Source of the DNA: Haliotis asinina
Taxonomy: Eukaryota > Mollusca > Gastropoda > Lepetellida > Haliotidae
DNA length: 64,000 nt
Assembly (NCBI RefSeq): GCF_037392515.1
Contig: NC_090291.1
Coordinates: 30,862,001-30,926,000 of the forward strand
Reading direction: 5' to 3'
The position numbers were made by a program, and so were the translations under genes. Below the pieces are notes generated by a model. It was not told the origin of the DNA. It ran no database searches and was given only the letters and a program-made list of their open reading frames with translations. This document shows, piece by piece, positions 48,058-60,321 of the stretch (its first letter is position 1; every line of letters begins with the position of its first letter).

Positions 48058-48395
48058 CTCTTGACGTGCTGAATTTGATTAGATTTCAACGCCTGTTAAG
48101 TGTGCTCTTGATAGGTTTTATTTGCTAAGATACAACATCTGTTGAGTTTGCACTTGACTGATTTAATTTGAACAAAGGTCATCATCGGGACAGTTTGCTT
48201 TTGAAGATGTAATTTGATTAGATTTCAACACCCATTGAAAGTGCTCTTGATTGGTGTGATCTGATTAGATTTCAACACCTGTTGAGTGTGCTCTTGATTG
48301 ATGTGATTTGATTACATTTCCACTTCTGAGTGTCCATTTGATTCATGTGATTTGATTACACTTCAACACCTGATGAGTTTGCTCTTGATTGAATA
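48058..48395. repeat. About 47-bp minisatellite in RGK intron 2
   Basis: Degenerate units share GTGCTCTTGATTG, TGATTTGATTAGATTTCAAC and ACCTGTTGAGT. The hairpin insertion interrupts the first unit region. Confidence 0.8.
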
Positions 48396-50272
48396 GACGT
48401 CATAACCCGTTTACTGTATGGCAAACCATTCCCGTGGTATAACACGAATCAAACCATGTCGCCGGATCGACTGATAGAACAAGCCGGCATTGTATATATG
48501 CTTTTATTTTGAGCAGGTAGATATATTACATTTGCTTTCAAGTGGAACCCTAGCATACTCGACATTAGTCTGTCTCTTACTTCCTAAACCACATCACTTT
48601 CCCTACTGTCTAGCCACCCCTACAATGCTAAAGTCCTGAATGAAGCAGGTCTTCCTCAAAATCTACCATCCTATTGAAGCTCCGTTTCAATTTAAATGAA
48701 ATTTAATTTGTCACATCAAAATTATATATGTTCAAAGGCCAAGCGTAGTCTAACCCCCAATTGATTACTATATGGCAATGGAACTGAGAGTTTGTTCTGA
48801 TCTGTAATGGCGCCTGCAGCAATATCTAGCAGCTCAACGCAAGGGACGCGAGGACTTGTCTTCACATTCGTGTTATGAATCGACCCACATTAGTACTCCA
48901 CCGATGCCAATCCCTTGAAGAATTATACTGTTGCTATTTCTAGAATCACTCAGTGTTATTGCATACATTAGTATTTAATAATCATCACTTACTGCAATTT
49001 ACAGACAAGCTTATCCTATTAGGAAATATTCTGAGCTGATTGACTGATGAGGATTATACGTGAATATACAACCGAAGAAGAATTTGGCTTAATATTCTGA
49101 TGACACAAATGTCCCTGGAAAAATATTTTCCAGTATGAATACAATTTAAGTAATATATGAAGGAATATCCTTCAAGCAAATCGTCGACAAATATTTTGTT
49201 GACATGTCTGTGATTAAACACATTTTTAGTGAATTAGGCTCTGTAAAACCAGCCACAATTTCAAACCTTTTTTGTTTAACTGTGTGAATGTTGATATAGG
49301 TGAATCGGCTAATGAGACAATGTTTCATTTTCAAAGGCCTAGATGTGTTCTGAATGAGTGATTGGACTGGGTTTAGAGGTGACTTTAACATACTCCCTCT
49401 ATTTTACGTCGCCACAGCGTGTACGGTGTAAAATGCATCTCACTCACTCATTCTTCTCAGCATAATTTGGGGAGGGAATCCCGGAGCGATTCAAGTTTCG
49501 TTTATCTTTTTGGTGACACCTCAAACTCAGAATAGAGAAATTTCATCGAGACAAACCGGGATTCGAACTAACAATGCTAAAGTTTCTACTGTATTGCATC
49601 ATCACATACAAACGGCATGATAAATGCAGTGTACATTAAGAGAAGTTACATATTAGGTTATTTCTTAATAAACCCACAATTGTATTACACAAACTTGAAA
49701 GTTTTCTTAAAGTTCCTAGTTTATTGGTGTTAAACAGGATATTTATCTTATACATATTTGGTCTAATGTAATAGTACTTCTGAATATATTTGTCTCTTTC
49801 TAATTTAATTTTGACATATAATTAAATAATGAAAATCATCTCCAATATCATTTAGGATACACAAAGTTCACGTTTTTCAAATTTTCTTGGATTTTCCACC
49901 ACCCACATGTGTCGATTGGAAGAAAATGACTTGAAGTTCGAAATTTTAACAAGTTATAGTAATGCAGAAAATTTAAACAATTTCAGATTTGAAAATGTAA
50001 GTGGTTGCTTTGACAGAAGTTTCAATTGTTGACATCCATGTTTGCTGATTCATATCTCAGCGTGTACGGCGTAAAACTATACTCACTCACTGACTCACTC
50101 GTTTCAAACTTGAAAACCTAAACATGAACGCTTACTTTTATGAGATTTCATTTTTTCCCAAACTTACGTATCTTTTGCTCTTAAGTATATATTATCTATA
50201 GACACCTGTCATGTTTAATTTTGGACATTTTAAAAGAAAATATCACATAAGCTATCTGGTCTTCATCATCAG
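48396..50272. other. Rest of RGK intron 2
   Basis: It contains SINE-tail fragments at 49415-49460 and 50055-50100 and a third-type SINE body at about 49480-49600. No further exon could be recognised. Confidence 0.45.
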
Positions 50273-50459
50273 CTTGGTGAATGCGAGGCTTTGAGGGTTG
50301 ATGCATACGCCATCGTATTCGACGTTACAAGCACTTCGTCGTTTAAAGTCGCCAGCAGCGCGGTGAAGCAGCTTCGCGTAGAACGAGGATGTGACCGGCC
50401 AATTATACTGGTAGCTAACAAGGCTGATTTGGTCAGGCAGAGAACCGTCAAAGCTGAAG
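50273..50459 (+). CDS. RGK GTPase, exon 3
   Basis: Residues 198-259 contain VDAYAIVFDVTSTSSFKVAS, the helix QLRVERG, and the guanine-specificity motif NKAD (246-249) in PIILVANKADLVRQRTVKAE. The exon joins exon 2 at phase 0 and ends with one base of Asp260. The loop between exons 2 and 3 is shorter than I expect for the family, so a small extra exon in intron 2 cannot be excluded, although the frame is already correct. Confidence 0.9.
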
Positions 50460-52266
50460 GTAAAGGTGTTTTACTTGACTATTAATAGTTCTTCATTTTC
50501 ACCTTTTGGGGAAATCCTATTCATGCTGGGTTGCGTTTGTTGCGGTTCAGTCTTGTTCGAGTCAAATAAATATTCCAGTTATGGCTAATCATAAAGGACA
50601 TCCCATTATGGTCTTTCAACTGGCCAACCGAAACGTGTTTTCGAATAGTTCAATTACAATCAACCCGTCAATGTCTGATGTCGATGCATAGAGATTCAGT
50701 GTTAACACAAGGTCTCCACAAAACTGTTTGGCAGGAGACATGGATTCATCCTCTTTCGAACAATATTCCTACAGCTCAGACCTTTGGTCTTCACATTTCA
50801 CAGATTCTGAAATGCACCAGAGCATCCTCATTTCATCAAGAAATTTAAGTACGTCATACAACGCTTGGTCAGACGGTGTTTGGCAACGGTTGCTACATCG
50901 AATCCCGCAGTAAAACAAATATTCATTTTATTTTTGTGAAGGGCATTTCCAAATTTAACGCATTGACAAAATGGTTATCCGATGCAATTCCCCATTTTGA
51001 CTCGTACCGTATATTGCCATGTTTTCAAGTGGACAATCCGTTTGCACTGAGGGACAGGATGAACCTTTTCCCGAACACCTGATATCAAGATAACTAAGTC
51101 TTGATACTAACAGTGACAGTACTCTGGTAGACATGGATCTGTACATTCCACGTTCCAAGCAAAGACTTGTGGATGTGGAAAGAGTCTTGTTGCTTTCATT
51201 AGTGCAATCATCAATGTCAATACGGTGAATATCAAAACGCCAAATTCTTTCACTTTCGAGCTATTCCGTTTATCTTCATCTATCTCTCGCTTCAGTTTGG
51301 CCTTACATATCTAGTGGGAAGTACTGGCATTCACGCTGGGTCACTTAGAGTTTTTCTTTCGTTTTTGTTTGGTATTGAAGTCACCAGTTTGCAACATGTT
51401 CGAACATGTTGACTCTGATGGGGTAATACCATCTTTCTCTTTGTCGTTTTATCGGTCTGTCAGAAATAGCAAAACGATCCTTCTTACCACATCTAAAATA
51501 CAAGTTCTTGGGTCTTTGTTTTGTAGTAGCGACAGTTCAGGTTTAATAAATGGGTTGAGCTGGGTTAGTCGTTGTGACTGCAGCTGAAATTATTGGTCTT
51601 TTCAGACAATAATTTACATTTAATTTTAAAGAATTCATTTCACCACTTGTTACAACGATACATGGACAGGTAGGGGCTGTGAATATAGTTATACTTTGAA
51701 ATAAGAAAAGGCCGACCCATTTATTATTTTCTATCATCATCATGCATAATAAACGTGAGCTGTTGTAACACCTTTAAGAGCGGCCAATACATCTTTTGAA
51801 TTCCGACTTATATTAATTATATATTTTGGCAATTTACTTTTGAAAAGTGGAGACTAATTTCATTCTGCAAGTTAAGTTTCTTATTTGGGATTTGAAAACA
51901 ATCTTAACCATTCTAGAAACATGCAGAATAAAATTATCAAACGCAGCAAAGACGCGTTGTGTGATCTTGCCACAGTCGAGCTGGTTAACACAGTCATCAG
52001 CTCGGGACTCTGCCACCAAGAAAATGAATGGGACTTCCTCCAGAAACTTTGTCAAGACGGATCCATCAAGAACTGTTCGCAAAATGTAGAACCAACTTAA
52101 CTTAACTATACCCCTTTCCATTACCTAGGGAGTCAGGAAGACCCTTCCTGGTAGCCAAAGCGTACTCTTCCAATACAGATGGGATACAAGCGTGGCATTT
52201 CGTAAGCAATGTCCGTGTGGTTTCCATGCTTTCCCCCAATGCTTACTATTATCATTTTCATTACAG
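50460..52266. other. RGK intron 3
   Basis: No coding exon or known repeat is recognised. Short open frames on both strands have no domains. Confidence 0.5.
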
Positions 52267-52538
52267 ATATTCGGACGTTTGCAAGCAGATGCGACTGCAA
52301 GTGTGTGGAGACGTCAGCAGCTCTCAACTACAACGTGGACAACCTAGTGGTTGGGATGTTGGCACAGATCAGAATCAAACTCAAACCTCAAATGCAACTT
52401 GGATCCTTGCACACCCAGGAACAGGACCCCAGTAAAGAGTTTCCGAAAGGCAAAAAGAAGAAACTGCTTTCATTTCTAAGTCGCTTTTTCAAGCAGGCTA
52501 GACGTCGAGTTCGCTCATGCGAAAATCTGCTACAGTGA
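52267..52538 (+). CDS. RGK GTPase, exon 4 and stop
   Basis: This exon finishes the G domain with CDCKCVETSAALNYNVDNLV (ETSAA, residues 274-278). It ends with the RGK C-terminal extension: a lysine-rich stretch KGKKKKLLSFLSRFFKQARR, then RSCENLLQ and stop. The basic amphipathic helix and the conserved cysteine six residues from the end correspond to the calmodulin- and membrane-binding tail of Rad/Gem/Rem, which lacks a CAAX prenylation box. The acceptor is TTTCATTACAG. Confidence 0.93.
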
Positions 52539-53255
52539 GGAATTCGTTAATATCATCCTGCAAATAACCTCCATCTATTCAACCATAACGAGGACCTCAG
52601 AAGATGTTATCGATGTGATATCAAAGATTGAGCTCAAAATAAAAAAGATACCAATTCTGTCCAGGATTTGAAATGTCACATAACATACAACTGTGATATC
52701 ATACTCCTCATGGTACTTATAGCTACCTTTTGGAATGTGACATCACAAACAATTGTGATGGTATGGTAATCATAACTACGGTTTGGAATGTGACATCACA
52801 GAATATCACAGACAATTTTGAAATCACTACGACACTCTCTTTATGATAACTCTGGCAAAGGTTTGGAAACGACACCACAGAATATTACAGACAGTTGCGA
52901 AATCCCTGTGACACTCTCTGTGTGATAACTCTGGCAAAAGTTTGGAATGTGACATCACAGAATATTACAGACAATTGTGAAATCCCTATGACACTCTCTT
53001 TATGATAACTCTGACAAAGGTTTGGAATGCGACAGGTCAGGCAATGTTGATATCACGCTATTCTCATGGTAATTATAGGGAAGACTTTACTGTGGCACTA
53101 TAGGCAATTTTCGTGACATCGACAAATATGTAACATGACTATTCATACCTTATGCATTTTGATTATATCCCGTCATGAATATGTTGTATATTCTACCACT
53201 GGTCACATGTATATTGTCAAACTATTATATGCAATAAATACCTCGTTTCTAGTCG
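52539..53255 (+). other. Probable 3' UTR of the RGK gene with an 80-bp tandem repeat
   Basis: AATAAA hexamers lie at 52638-52643 and 53233-53238. Between them, 52728-53040 is a tandem array of 79-80-base units with TTTGGAATGTGACATCACAG, ATATTACAGACAATTGTGAA, CACTCTCT and TGATAACTCTGGCAAAGG, about three full units and partial ends. If the distal signal is used, the array is in the mRNA. Confidence 0.55.
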
Positions 53256-53294
53256 GACATCTTGTTTCGTCATGTGTGAAAGTATGTTAAGAGA

Positions 53295-53495
53295 GTGAGT
53301 TCAATTTTACGCCGCTCTGAGCTATGCTCCAGCTTTATGGTGGCGGTCTGAAAATAATCCAGTGTGGACCAGCGAATCCAGTGATCGACAGCAAGAGCAC
53401 TGAGGTACGATGACATGCCACTCGATCAGTTGCCTCTTATGACAAGTATGTGCTACTGAATATCACTTCTATCTCGGATCTTCACAGGTCTCTTA
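53295..53495 (-). mobile_element. SINE family 1 copy
   Basis: On plus it reads AGTTCAATTTTACGCCGCTC, TGGTGGCGGTCTGAAAATAA and CAGTTGCCTCTTATGACAAG. It is diverged and shortened in the middle. Confidence 0.8.
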
Positions 53496-53674
53496 ATATA
53501 AATGTACATGGAGCGTGGGGCATTAAGAACTGATTTGATGGTTGCGTTCGCATAAGCTCACACTGGAAAGAAAGAATTCAGCAAAGAATGAATTTCAGAA
53601 TCCTCACTCTGGCTATCAGCTCTCTACATGGCCCTACGTCACAGCAATGCCTTAAATTATTGCTATGTCCATAC

Positions 53675-54134
53675 CACCCTCGATATCTCCAGGGTATACG
53701 TTCCGATAAGTCTCCACTATACCCTGGACGCATCTACGGGTCGGCCCGATAATTTTGTTACCTCCCTTTGCTAGCTCCGCATTCTCACAGTAGCCAATCA
53801 GCTAGGCCGCCATTACAACCGAGCTTGCCATTGTCAACAAAGATAGCGGTTGCAGCTGCGAAGGTTCGCACGCATTGCGACTCAGAGTTGGGGGAAAGCA
53901 TACAGTCAAATTGGTAGGACTCTTTCAAAGAGCCTGGATTGTGTTGTCAGTTTTAATCGGTTAGATAATTTAGAAAGCGAAAGTGAGGAGTGACTGCTCA
54001 ACTTTCCAGCGTAGACACCTGATTGGATAGAAAGCCAGACAATGGAGGTAATGAATTTATCAGTCCGACCCCTAGATGCGTCCAGGGTATAGTGGAAGCT
54101 TATTGGAACGTATACCTTTGAGATATCGGGGATG
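53675..54134. mobile_element. 460-bp MITE with 9-bp target duplication, Mutator-like
   Basis: Long inverted ends of about 90 bases start CACCCTCGATATCTC; on the right the complement starts CATCCCCGATATCTC. Both include ACTATACCCTGGACGCATCT. The flanks are TGTCCATAC (53666-53674) and TGTCAATAC (54135-54143), 8 of 9 identical. Long TIRs with a 9-base duplication fit Mutator-like elements. There is no coding frame. Confidence 0.8.
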
Positions 54135-54212
54135 TGTCAATACCAACCCACAAGAAATCTGAGATCAGCAGACAGCCAACTTAATTTAGTACACTAAAAT
54201 AAGACTAAACAA

Positions 54213-54360
54213 AGACTAAAATAAGACTAAACAGGCTGAGACGTCCTTCTCAGTTCTGGTTCCAGTACTCTGGAATCGTCTGCCTCGCGACATTAGACAG
54301 ACTAAAGACTCACACACCTTCCGGCAACAACTAAATAATAATATAAATATTGGTGTGGAA
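54213..54360 (+). mobile_element. LINE C-terminal fragment
   Basis: The plus strand encodes TKQAETSFSVLVPVLWNRLP then RDIRQTKDSHTFRQQLNN and a stop. This resembles the final F......P.LWN.LP..IR....F...L motif of CR1/Jockey-type LINE proteins. Nothing upstream of it is recognisable. Confidence 0.5.
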
Positions 54361-55266
54361 TGAGCCGGAATGCTGTCGGGATGAAACTTTCTGGGTATCC
54401 CTGGAATTTCGAACTGAATTCTAAATATTCTTACCGCATTCCGAATGCTTTCCAACCATTCGGGTCAGTTCTTGTAACATAACCGAATATTTCGAACATG
54501 TTCACAACTTTCGAGGTACATTCGAAGTGGAAGAATATTGAACGGCATCTGAGGTGCATTCTTACAGCATTGTAAGTACTCAGAACATACCCGAGGGAGA
54601 ATACAAAGACAAGTCACTTCACATCCTGTCAGAATGGACGTCAGGTGAATTCTTCAGATGTGTCGAAATAGGTCGACTGCAGTTGGAATACTGCTCCAAA
54701 ACACATGGAATACAGTGGAACGTCGCGAAAGCTCTTAAAATAAGCCATGATGCCATCAGAACACTGCCGTATCGAATAAACACTTGCCCATCTGTCACTG
54801 AATCGTCAGACAGCATTTGAGAGCATTCTTAAAAAACTTGAACAAAATGTTGGGTTGTTTTTAACATTCTCTCCCGAGTGCGGTTCGAATTTTGGAAAAA
54901 CATTCTGACTGATTCTCGCTGATTCATTTAAATTCGAAACAAGTGTGAAGGAACCTTCCGAGATCAAAATCGATTGTTTCTATGCAATAATAATTTTATT
55001 GGTAATGGTGAAATTTCTCCTTGCTTTTTCTCATGGTTTAAATCTCGAAGTTTTGAGTGTCCTTTCGATATGCTATTATTGTTATAATTACAATATTGTT
55101 ATATTCTCGGATTGCAATAATCATTCTCGCATTTTCTAGTTATGTCAAGTTTTTATTTAATGAATTTTCCATATTGAAACTGAAATAGAAACGAAGTAAC
55201 GAGAAAACACATTCGAAATTTAGATGAAGTAAAAAACCCCAAACCACAAAATCCAATTAAAATGTA
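54361..55266. other. Intergenic, no assignable feature
   Basis: An 88-codon frame at 54554-54820 has no domain I know. Confidence 0.35.
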
Positions 55267-55540
55267 GTGAGTGAGTGAGTTTAGTTTTACGCCGAACTAA
55301 GCAATATTCCAGCTATATGCCGGCGGTCTATATATAACCGAATCTGGACCAGACAACCCAGTGACCAACAACATGAGCATCGATCTTGCAATTGGGAACC
55401 GAAGACATGTGTCAACCAAGTCAGCGATCCTAACCACCCGATCCCGTTAGTCGTCTCTTACGACAAACATAGTCGCCTTGTATGGCAAGCATGGGTTGCT
55501 GAAGACCTATTCTACCCCGGGACCTTCACGGGTCCAAATA
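55267..55540 (-). mobile_element. SINE family 1 copy, well preserved
   Basis: On plus it reads GTGAGTGAGTGAGTTTAGTT and TTACGCCGAACTAAGCAATA through GCATGGGTTGCTGAAGACCT to CCCCGGGACCTTCACGGGTC. Confidence 0.92.
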
Positions 55541-55879
55541 AAATATAACTGCAACGAACACAAAATGTAAATTTCTAATGTTTTTGTCTGAACTTTACAC
55601 TGCAGTAATGTAATCGATAACACCAAAACAAGATCGGAATAACAAAAACAACATACGAAATTGCGTAACAGCTAGATTACCTGAACTAGTCTCAACAGGT
55701 TATGAAGAATAAATGTTCTGTGCTTTACAAGAAGAAGGCCTAATATATAAGGCTGCAGTATTAGGAATTGGTTCTTGAAGCTGACAAGCAAAACTATAGA
55801 TCTGCAAAGAACAGAAATGGGTCCATTGTTTGTTAACTGTGCCAGAGAGAAGGAATGAAGTGATAAGTGGTCTGAGGGG

Positions 55880-56000
55880 TTAGAGAGCTTTATGCCACTT
55901 TTAGCAACATCCCAGCAATATCCCAGCAATATCCCTGCGGGGTACACCAGAATTGGGCATCACACATTGCACCCATGTTGTGAGTCGAACCCGGGTCCAA
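55880..56000 (-). mobile_element. SINE family 2 copy
   Basis: On plus it reads TATGCCACTTTTAGCAACAT, a duplicated CCCAGCAATAT, ATTGGGCATCACACATTGCA and GTGAGTCGAACCCGGGTC. Confidence 0.75.
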
Positions 56001-56429
56001 CGCATTAAAAACCAACGCACCAACGCATTAAAAACCAGACTATCCAACCACCCCTAAATGGTCTGAAGATGCTGAATGATTGGCTGATTAAATATGTGGT
56101 TGCTATGGTGAAATACAAAGATGTAAATATACTGAGAGAAACAAACAAAGGATCACAAGAAAATGCAAGCTTTCCTGTAATATTTTCCAGTTTTTATCAC
56201 TACAGCGCTATTCAATGCTGAAAATGAAAACTGGAAAATATTAAAGAACCTCTTGAATTTTCCTGTGATCTTTTGTTTCTTACTCCCAGTATATATTCAC
56301 TGGCGACAGTCTTCGTACCTGCGTGTGGACGAGTGAAGGTGTAACGTGTTCGCGGTTAAACGTGAAGTGCCTGAAATCTAATGTAAAATATGCATAAATC
56401 ATTTCACTGAATAGACGTAATCACTATAA

Positions 56430-56570
56430 CAGCAAGTTTCGCTTGTCATGCCGAAGACCCTGGGTCGAATCCCCCATGGGTGCAATGTGAAAAACTCATT
56501 TCTGGTGTCCCCGCCGTGATATCACTGGAATATTGCTACATGCGGCTTACAACCATATTCACTCACTCAC
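56430..56570 (+). mobile_element. SINE family 2 copy
   Basis: It includes GCCGAAGACCCTGGGTCGAA (B-box region), AACTCATTTCTGGTGTCCCC, CTGGAATATTGCTACATGCG and the ACTCACTCAC end. Confidence 0.8.
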
Positions 56571-57544
56571 TATTTTAATTATTCCCTAACCCTCAGCTGA
56601 ATGGGTTCTTCTGTCTTGAAGTTGTAAACTAAACAATGGAATGAGTCGTTCAACATACACATAATTCCTAGTGTGATGTTAATAGGTTGGAGGAATCCTT
56701 TGATATGCAGTAAAATTGTGCAATCGCATGGCTCCAGGATACTTTTTCTACATGATTATCAGGAACCAAATCAATACATGGACCTATCTCACGTTATCTT
56801 TCAAAATCATCAAATTACAATCACATGTCATTGCTGCTGAGCGCTGGTCTACATTCGATTCACCAAAGGACATTCTAGATGAGGTCAATAGTTCCACTCC
56901 ATGCCGCAATTCATTGCACACGGAATCACAGACAGATTGAAGTGCTTTGATGAGATCACAGAACGTTTGCGTCAGAGACATTCTAATAGCAACACCAGCA
57001 TATATGTTACCTACTTACAAAGGCTCGACAAATTAATTTCTGGTTCTTGTCAAGTTTTTTCATTTTCGAAAATAATTCGCAATACGTAAATGTACGTACA
57101 GGTAAGTTTAATTTGTCTTAAATGAAGTGAGATGGCTAAAAGTGTCTCAATTTCTTAAACCTTGATAACTCTATCACTGAGGCAGCCGAGGTATCAATCG
57201 TTTGGGACAAAAAGAGTAGTGATGTGTTACCGCAGAAGCGATTACGATCATCGAAGCAAAACATATTTCATTGTTTCATAAGAAAAATGTCATGTTCGAG
57301 TTTCTTTTATCAGTTTACAGTCTCGGTAAATTTACAAAAAAACAGTAAAGTTACATTGTTTTACACGGGGAATCGTGATAACCAACTTAATATGATAAAC
57401 ATATAATTGGTCTTTATCTTTTACCAATAAATCCTCTGTCAAAAGGAGACAGGTTTTCGCCTATCCAGGTAACATACGTAAATGTTTTGGCCTAAACCAA
57501 CAGGTATATATGCCCGATGTGCTATCATGTACTTACAGTCAGCC
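56571..57544. other. Upstream flank of the coiled-coil gene
   Basis: It would contain the promoter and 5' UTR. I see no reliable TATA box or coding exon; the in-frame ATG at 57482 upstream of the chosen start would precede the signal peptide. Confidence 0.4.
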
Positions 57545-57698
57545 ATGGGGTCGATTAAGACACAGCTGTTACTGGTGATCGGGTCGTGTGTAATGGGTGT
57601 CATTGCCTACGTGCCTCCTCCTCCAGCCCAGGTGTTCGTCTTCCCAGGTGCAAAAGGGACGACGTCGAAGTCACAAGAGACCCTCCTTGAAAAACACA
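57545..57698 (+). CDS. Secreted coiled-coil protein, exon 1 with signal peptide
   Basis: The exon encodes MGSIKTQLLLVIGSCVMGVI then AYVPPPPAQVFVFPGAKG, a typical short signal peptide with probable cleavage near Ala21-Tyr22, followed by a proline-rich and then a polar segment. The ATG at 57545 has the better context (GCCATGG) and places the hydrophobic core at the very N-terminus; upstream ATGs at 57482 and 57527 are possible. It ends after one base of a codon at a GTAATT donor. The gene product is extracellular by inference. No known family was recognised; secreted mollusc proteins of this shape often end in a C1q or fibrinogen-like domain, which would lie beyond the window. Confidence 0.65.
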
Positions 57699-57786
57699 GT
57701 AATTATTCTTTGCTTATTGCGTTAAAAGTTCGTACAATTTTAAGTTAATGCACTTAAGTTATGTTAGGATCAGACACGTTTGTTTT

Positions 57787-58000
57787 TTCACGTCACACTC
57801 AGCAATATTCCAGCTATGTGGCGGCGGTCCGTGAATAATTAAGACTGGACTGGACAGTCCATCAACATCATGGGCATCGTACTACGCAGTTGAAATACGA
57901 TGATATGTGTCAGGCAAGTCAAACCTGATCACCCGATTCTGTTTGTCGCCTCTTACGACAAGCAGGGCGTCTTGAATACAAGTTCAGGGTGGTCAAGCTG
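57787..58000 (-). mobile_element. SINE family 1 copy in intron 1
   Basis: On plus it reads ACTCAGCAATATTCCAGCTA, GGCGGCGGTCCGTGAATAAT and GTTTGTCGCCTCTTACGACA. Confidence 0.85.
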
Positions 58001-58943
58001 GCTGTTGTGTTTGCTTGTAAATCATCGAGACCTGGCAGCTAGGGGTGTTACTCGTGCTATCATTCATACCGAATGGGCATGTCGGTGTTGGTGTTTAAAT
58101 CTCATAACAGATTGGTTCATGACAACCGATCAATCATCAAAAACAATTGATTAGCGTCATTTGTACACTTTTCCCTTTATGCTTCTTAATGACCAAAAGT
58201 TTAGGTTTCTTTTACCTTTTTTAGTATATATTTGCAAATTTCGTCTCTTTAGCGGATTACTGTTCGGTTAGGAACAAAATTATTAGAAAACAATATCGAT
58301 CGCCACTGCGACCAATCTTCGATAACAAATGTGATACATGAGGTGTCTCTGTATATAAAAAGGGTAAGGTCCATTAGTGCTGTTCAGTCGCTGAGAGTCT
58401 ATGTAAGCTAGCATCATTGAAAGAATATCCACATTTATCGCCATTATTAATCACTGTGTATTTGTACACTTTAAATAAGCAGCTGAAAGTTTCGGTATAT
58501 ACCGTTTTTATGCTTGATCGACGTTCCGGTATAAATTCTTATAACGTTTTCATGCTAGTTTTAAACATGGGATCATATAGTCGTTATACTGTCCTTCGAT
58601 GAGAAGTAAACAGATACTTTCATTCATTTACAACCTCCAAAACATGGGAAAATATTTTCCAAAATATTTTGAGTGGAAGTAAATATTTTCGCCCAGGGGC
58701 GAGATTTTGTAATTTTCCTCTAAATTAGCTGAATTACGTTAAAATGGGTTGTATTGTGTCGTGATACATACTAACATACATTCATTCATTTATAACCTCA
58801 AAACACGAATTCTGAGCGAAACTAAACATTCTGTTCGCAAGCGATCGAATTTATATTTTGAGTTTTCGAAATAATTATTTTCCATTCCCTTATCCTCATC
58901 ATATATTTATGACAACTACTACATGCTTAATTTTGCTATATCC

Positions 58944-59497
58944 CCAATCTGAGTAAACTGATCCTCAGTTCTTTTCGTCACACTCCACTACTGAGTCTAA
59001 CAAAACTTATGGGAGGTCGCGTCTGGTAATCTTTGGGATTGACCAATCAGAACACAGCTTACCAAATCGCGAAAGTGAACACTGGCACAAACCTTTTGAA
59101 CTTTTGATCTCGAAAAGGTTGGTGCACACGGCGTACTTGCAACCATCACAACAGTGAGTAAACAGTCGCTGAAAATAGCGTTTTTTGGCAATATTCAAGG
59201 GTGTTATCTTGCTAAAATATTAGCTAATGGTAACCATGTCAACAGAAACCCCAAAGCATATATACTGCAGGTCAAATAACTGTGTTATACGTGTCAGTGA
59301 CCTGAATATTTTGAAAGTCCCTCCGATCCCTACATAGTAGCCGTTGTCTGATTGGTTAAATCTATTTAACCGTCTCGCGTTTGATTGAACGGTCAGTGGT
59401 CGCTCAAAGGTTACCTGACGCGACCTTCTACTAGGTTTTGTTAGACTCGGTGGTGGAGTGTAACGAAATACACTGAGACTAAGTTTACTCAGACTGG
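58944..59497. mobile_element. Long-TIR MITE, copy 1 (554 bp), intron 1
   Basis: The inverted ends are about 100 bases, starting CCAATCTGAGTAAACT on the left and CCAGTCTGAGTAAACTTAGT on the complementary right end. Both contain GAGTCTAACAAAAC and GGTCGCGTC. The flanking 8-mers CTATATCC and CCAAATCC match at 6 of 8. It has no transposase. Its internal body is shared with the copy at 60501-61109. Confidence 0.85.
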
Positions 59498-59665
59498 CCA
59501 AATCCCTTGTCAGAAAATGGCCACAGTGAGGACAGGTTGAGTGCAGAATTACATTGTGATGTGTTTTATCTATTGTTATTGTATGATTTCCTGTAGTCGC
59601 GATATGTCTGAAATATTGCTGATGTGACAGGTTGTAGCTCACCTATTCAATCGCTATTTTTGCAG

Positions 59666-59758
59666 ACAACATTGAGAAAATTCTTGATGCGGTGAACATG
59701 ACCTTATCAAATCTATCGGAGAAGGTGGAGACCATTGAGAAAGCAGAAACTGCCAAAG
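59666..59758 (+). CDS. Coiled-coil protein, exon 2
   Basis: This 93-nt, phase 1-1 exon encodes NIEKILDAVNMTLSNLSEKV then ETIEKAETAK. Hydrophobics spaced 3-4 (I, L, V, L, L, V, I) indicate a coiled coil. NMT and NLS include possible N-glycosylation sequons. The acceptor is TATTTTTGCAG and the donor GTACGT. It is one residue shorter than the repeated exons that follow. Confidence 0.75.
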
Positions 59759-60014
59759 GTACGTGTAAAACAAATTATATAACATTTATTTTCTGTGCAT
59801 ATATTCGACTAAGCTAAGCCGCCGCGTTTAGGTTGTACTCATACATCATACATTGTACCCATGTGGGCATACGAAACCGTGTATTCCAAATTCACTCATA
59901 ACAAGATGTCGGATTTTACAGTAAACTATATATATTGTATCGGCATTGTTTATTAGAATTCACAATATCAAGTATATCATTTAAGTACATACAAATTATT
60001 TCAACCGACCATTC

Positions 60015-60200
60015 ATCCATCCAACACACCCACCCACCCATCCATCCATCCACTCATCCATCCATCCATCAACATCCATCCATTCATCCACCCACCCACC
60101 CATCCATCCATCCATCCATCCACCCATCTACTTACCAATCCATCTATCCATACTCTCATTCACCCATCCATTCCGGCATCCATCCATCCCTCTTCATCCA
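60015..60200. repeat. (CATC)n / (CACC)n microsatellite in intron 2
   Basis: Imperfect CATC and CACC tetranucleotides. Confidence 0.95.
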
Positions 60201-60321
60201 CCACTTTTTGGATCACGCACGTACTTTGAATTAAATATTTATCAAGCTAAATTATGAACAAAATATTGACCTGACCATTATTCATATAATTTGCAAAATG
60301 GTTTTGGTATTACTTTCGAAG

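Noticed and set aside
49030-49075. CTGATGAGG followed by CCGAAGAAG as a fourth hammerhead
   Set aside because: GAAA is replaced by GAAG, helix II does not pair, and there is no GTC or GTT after it.
56461-56480. tRNA gene suggested by GGGTCGAATCCCCC
   Set aside because: The surrounding sequence is SINE family 2. No acceptor stem or anticodon arm folds into a functional tRNA.
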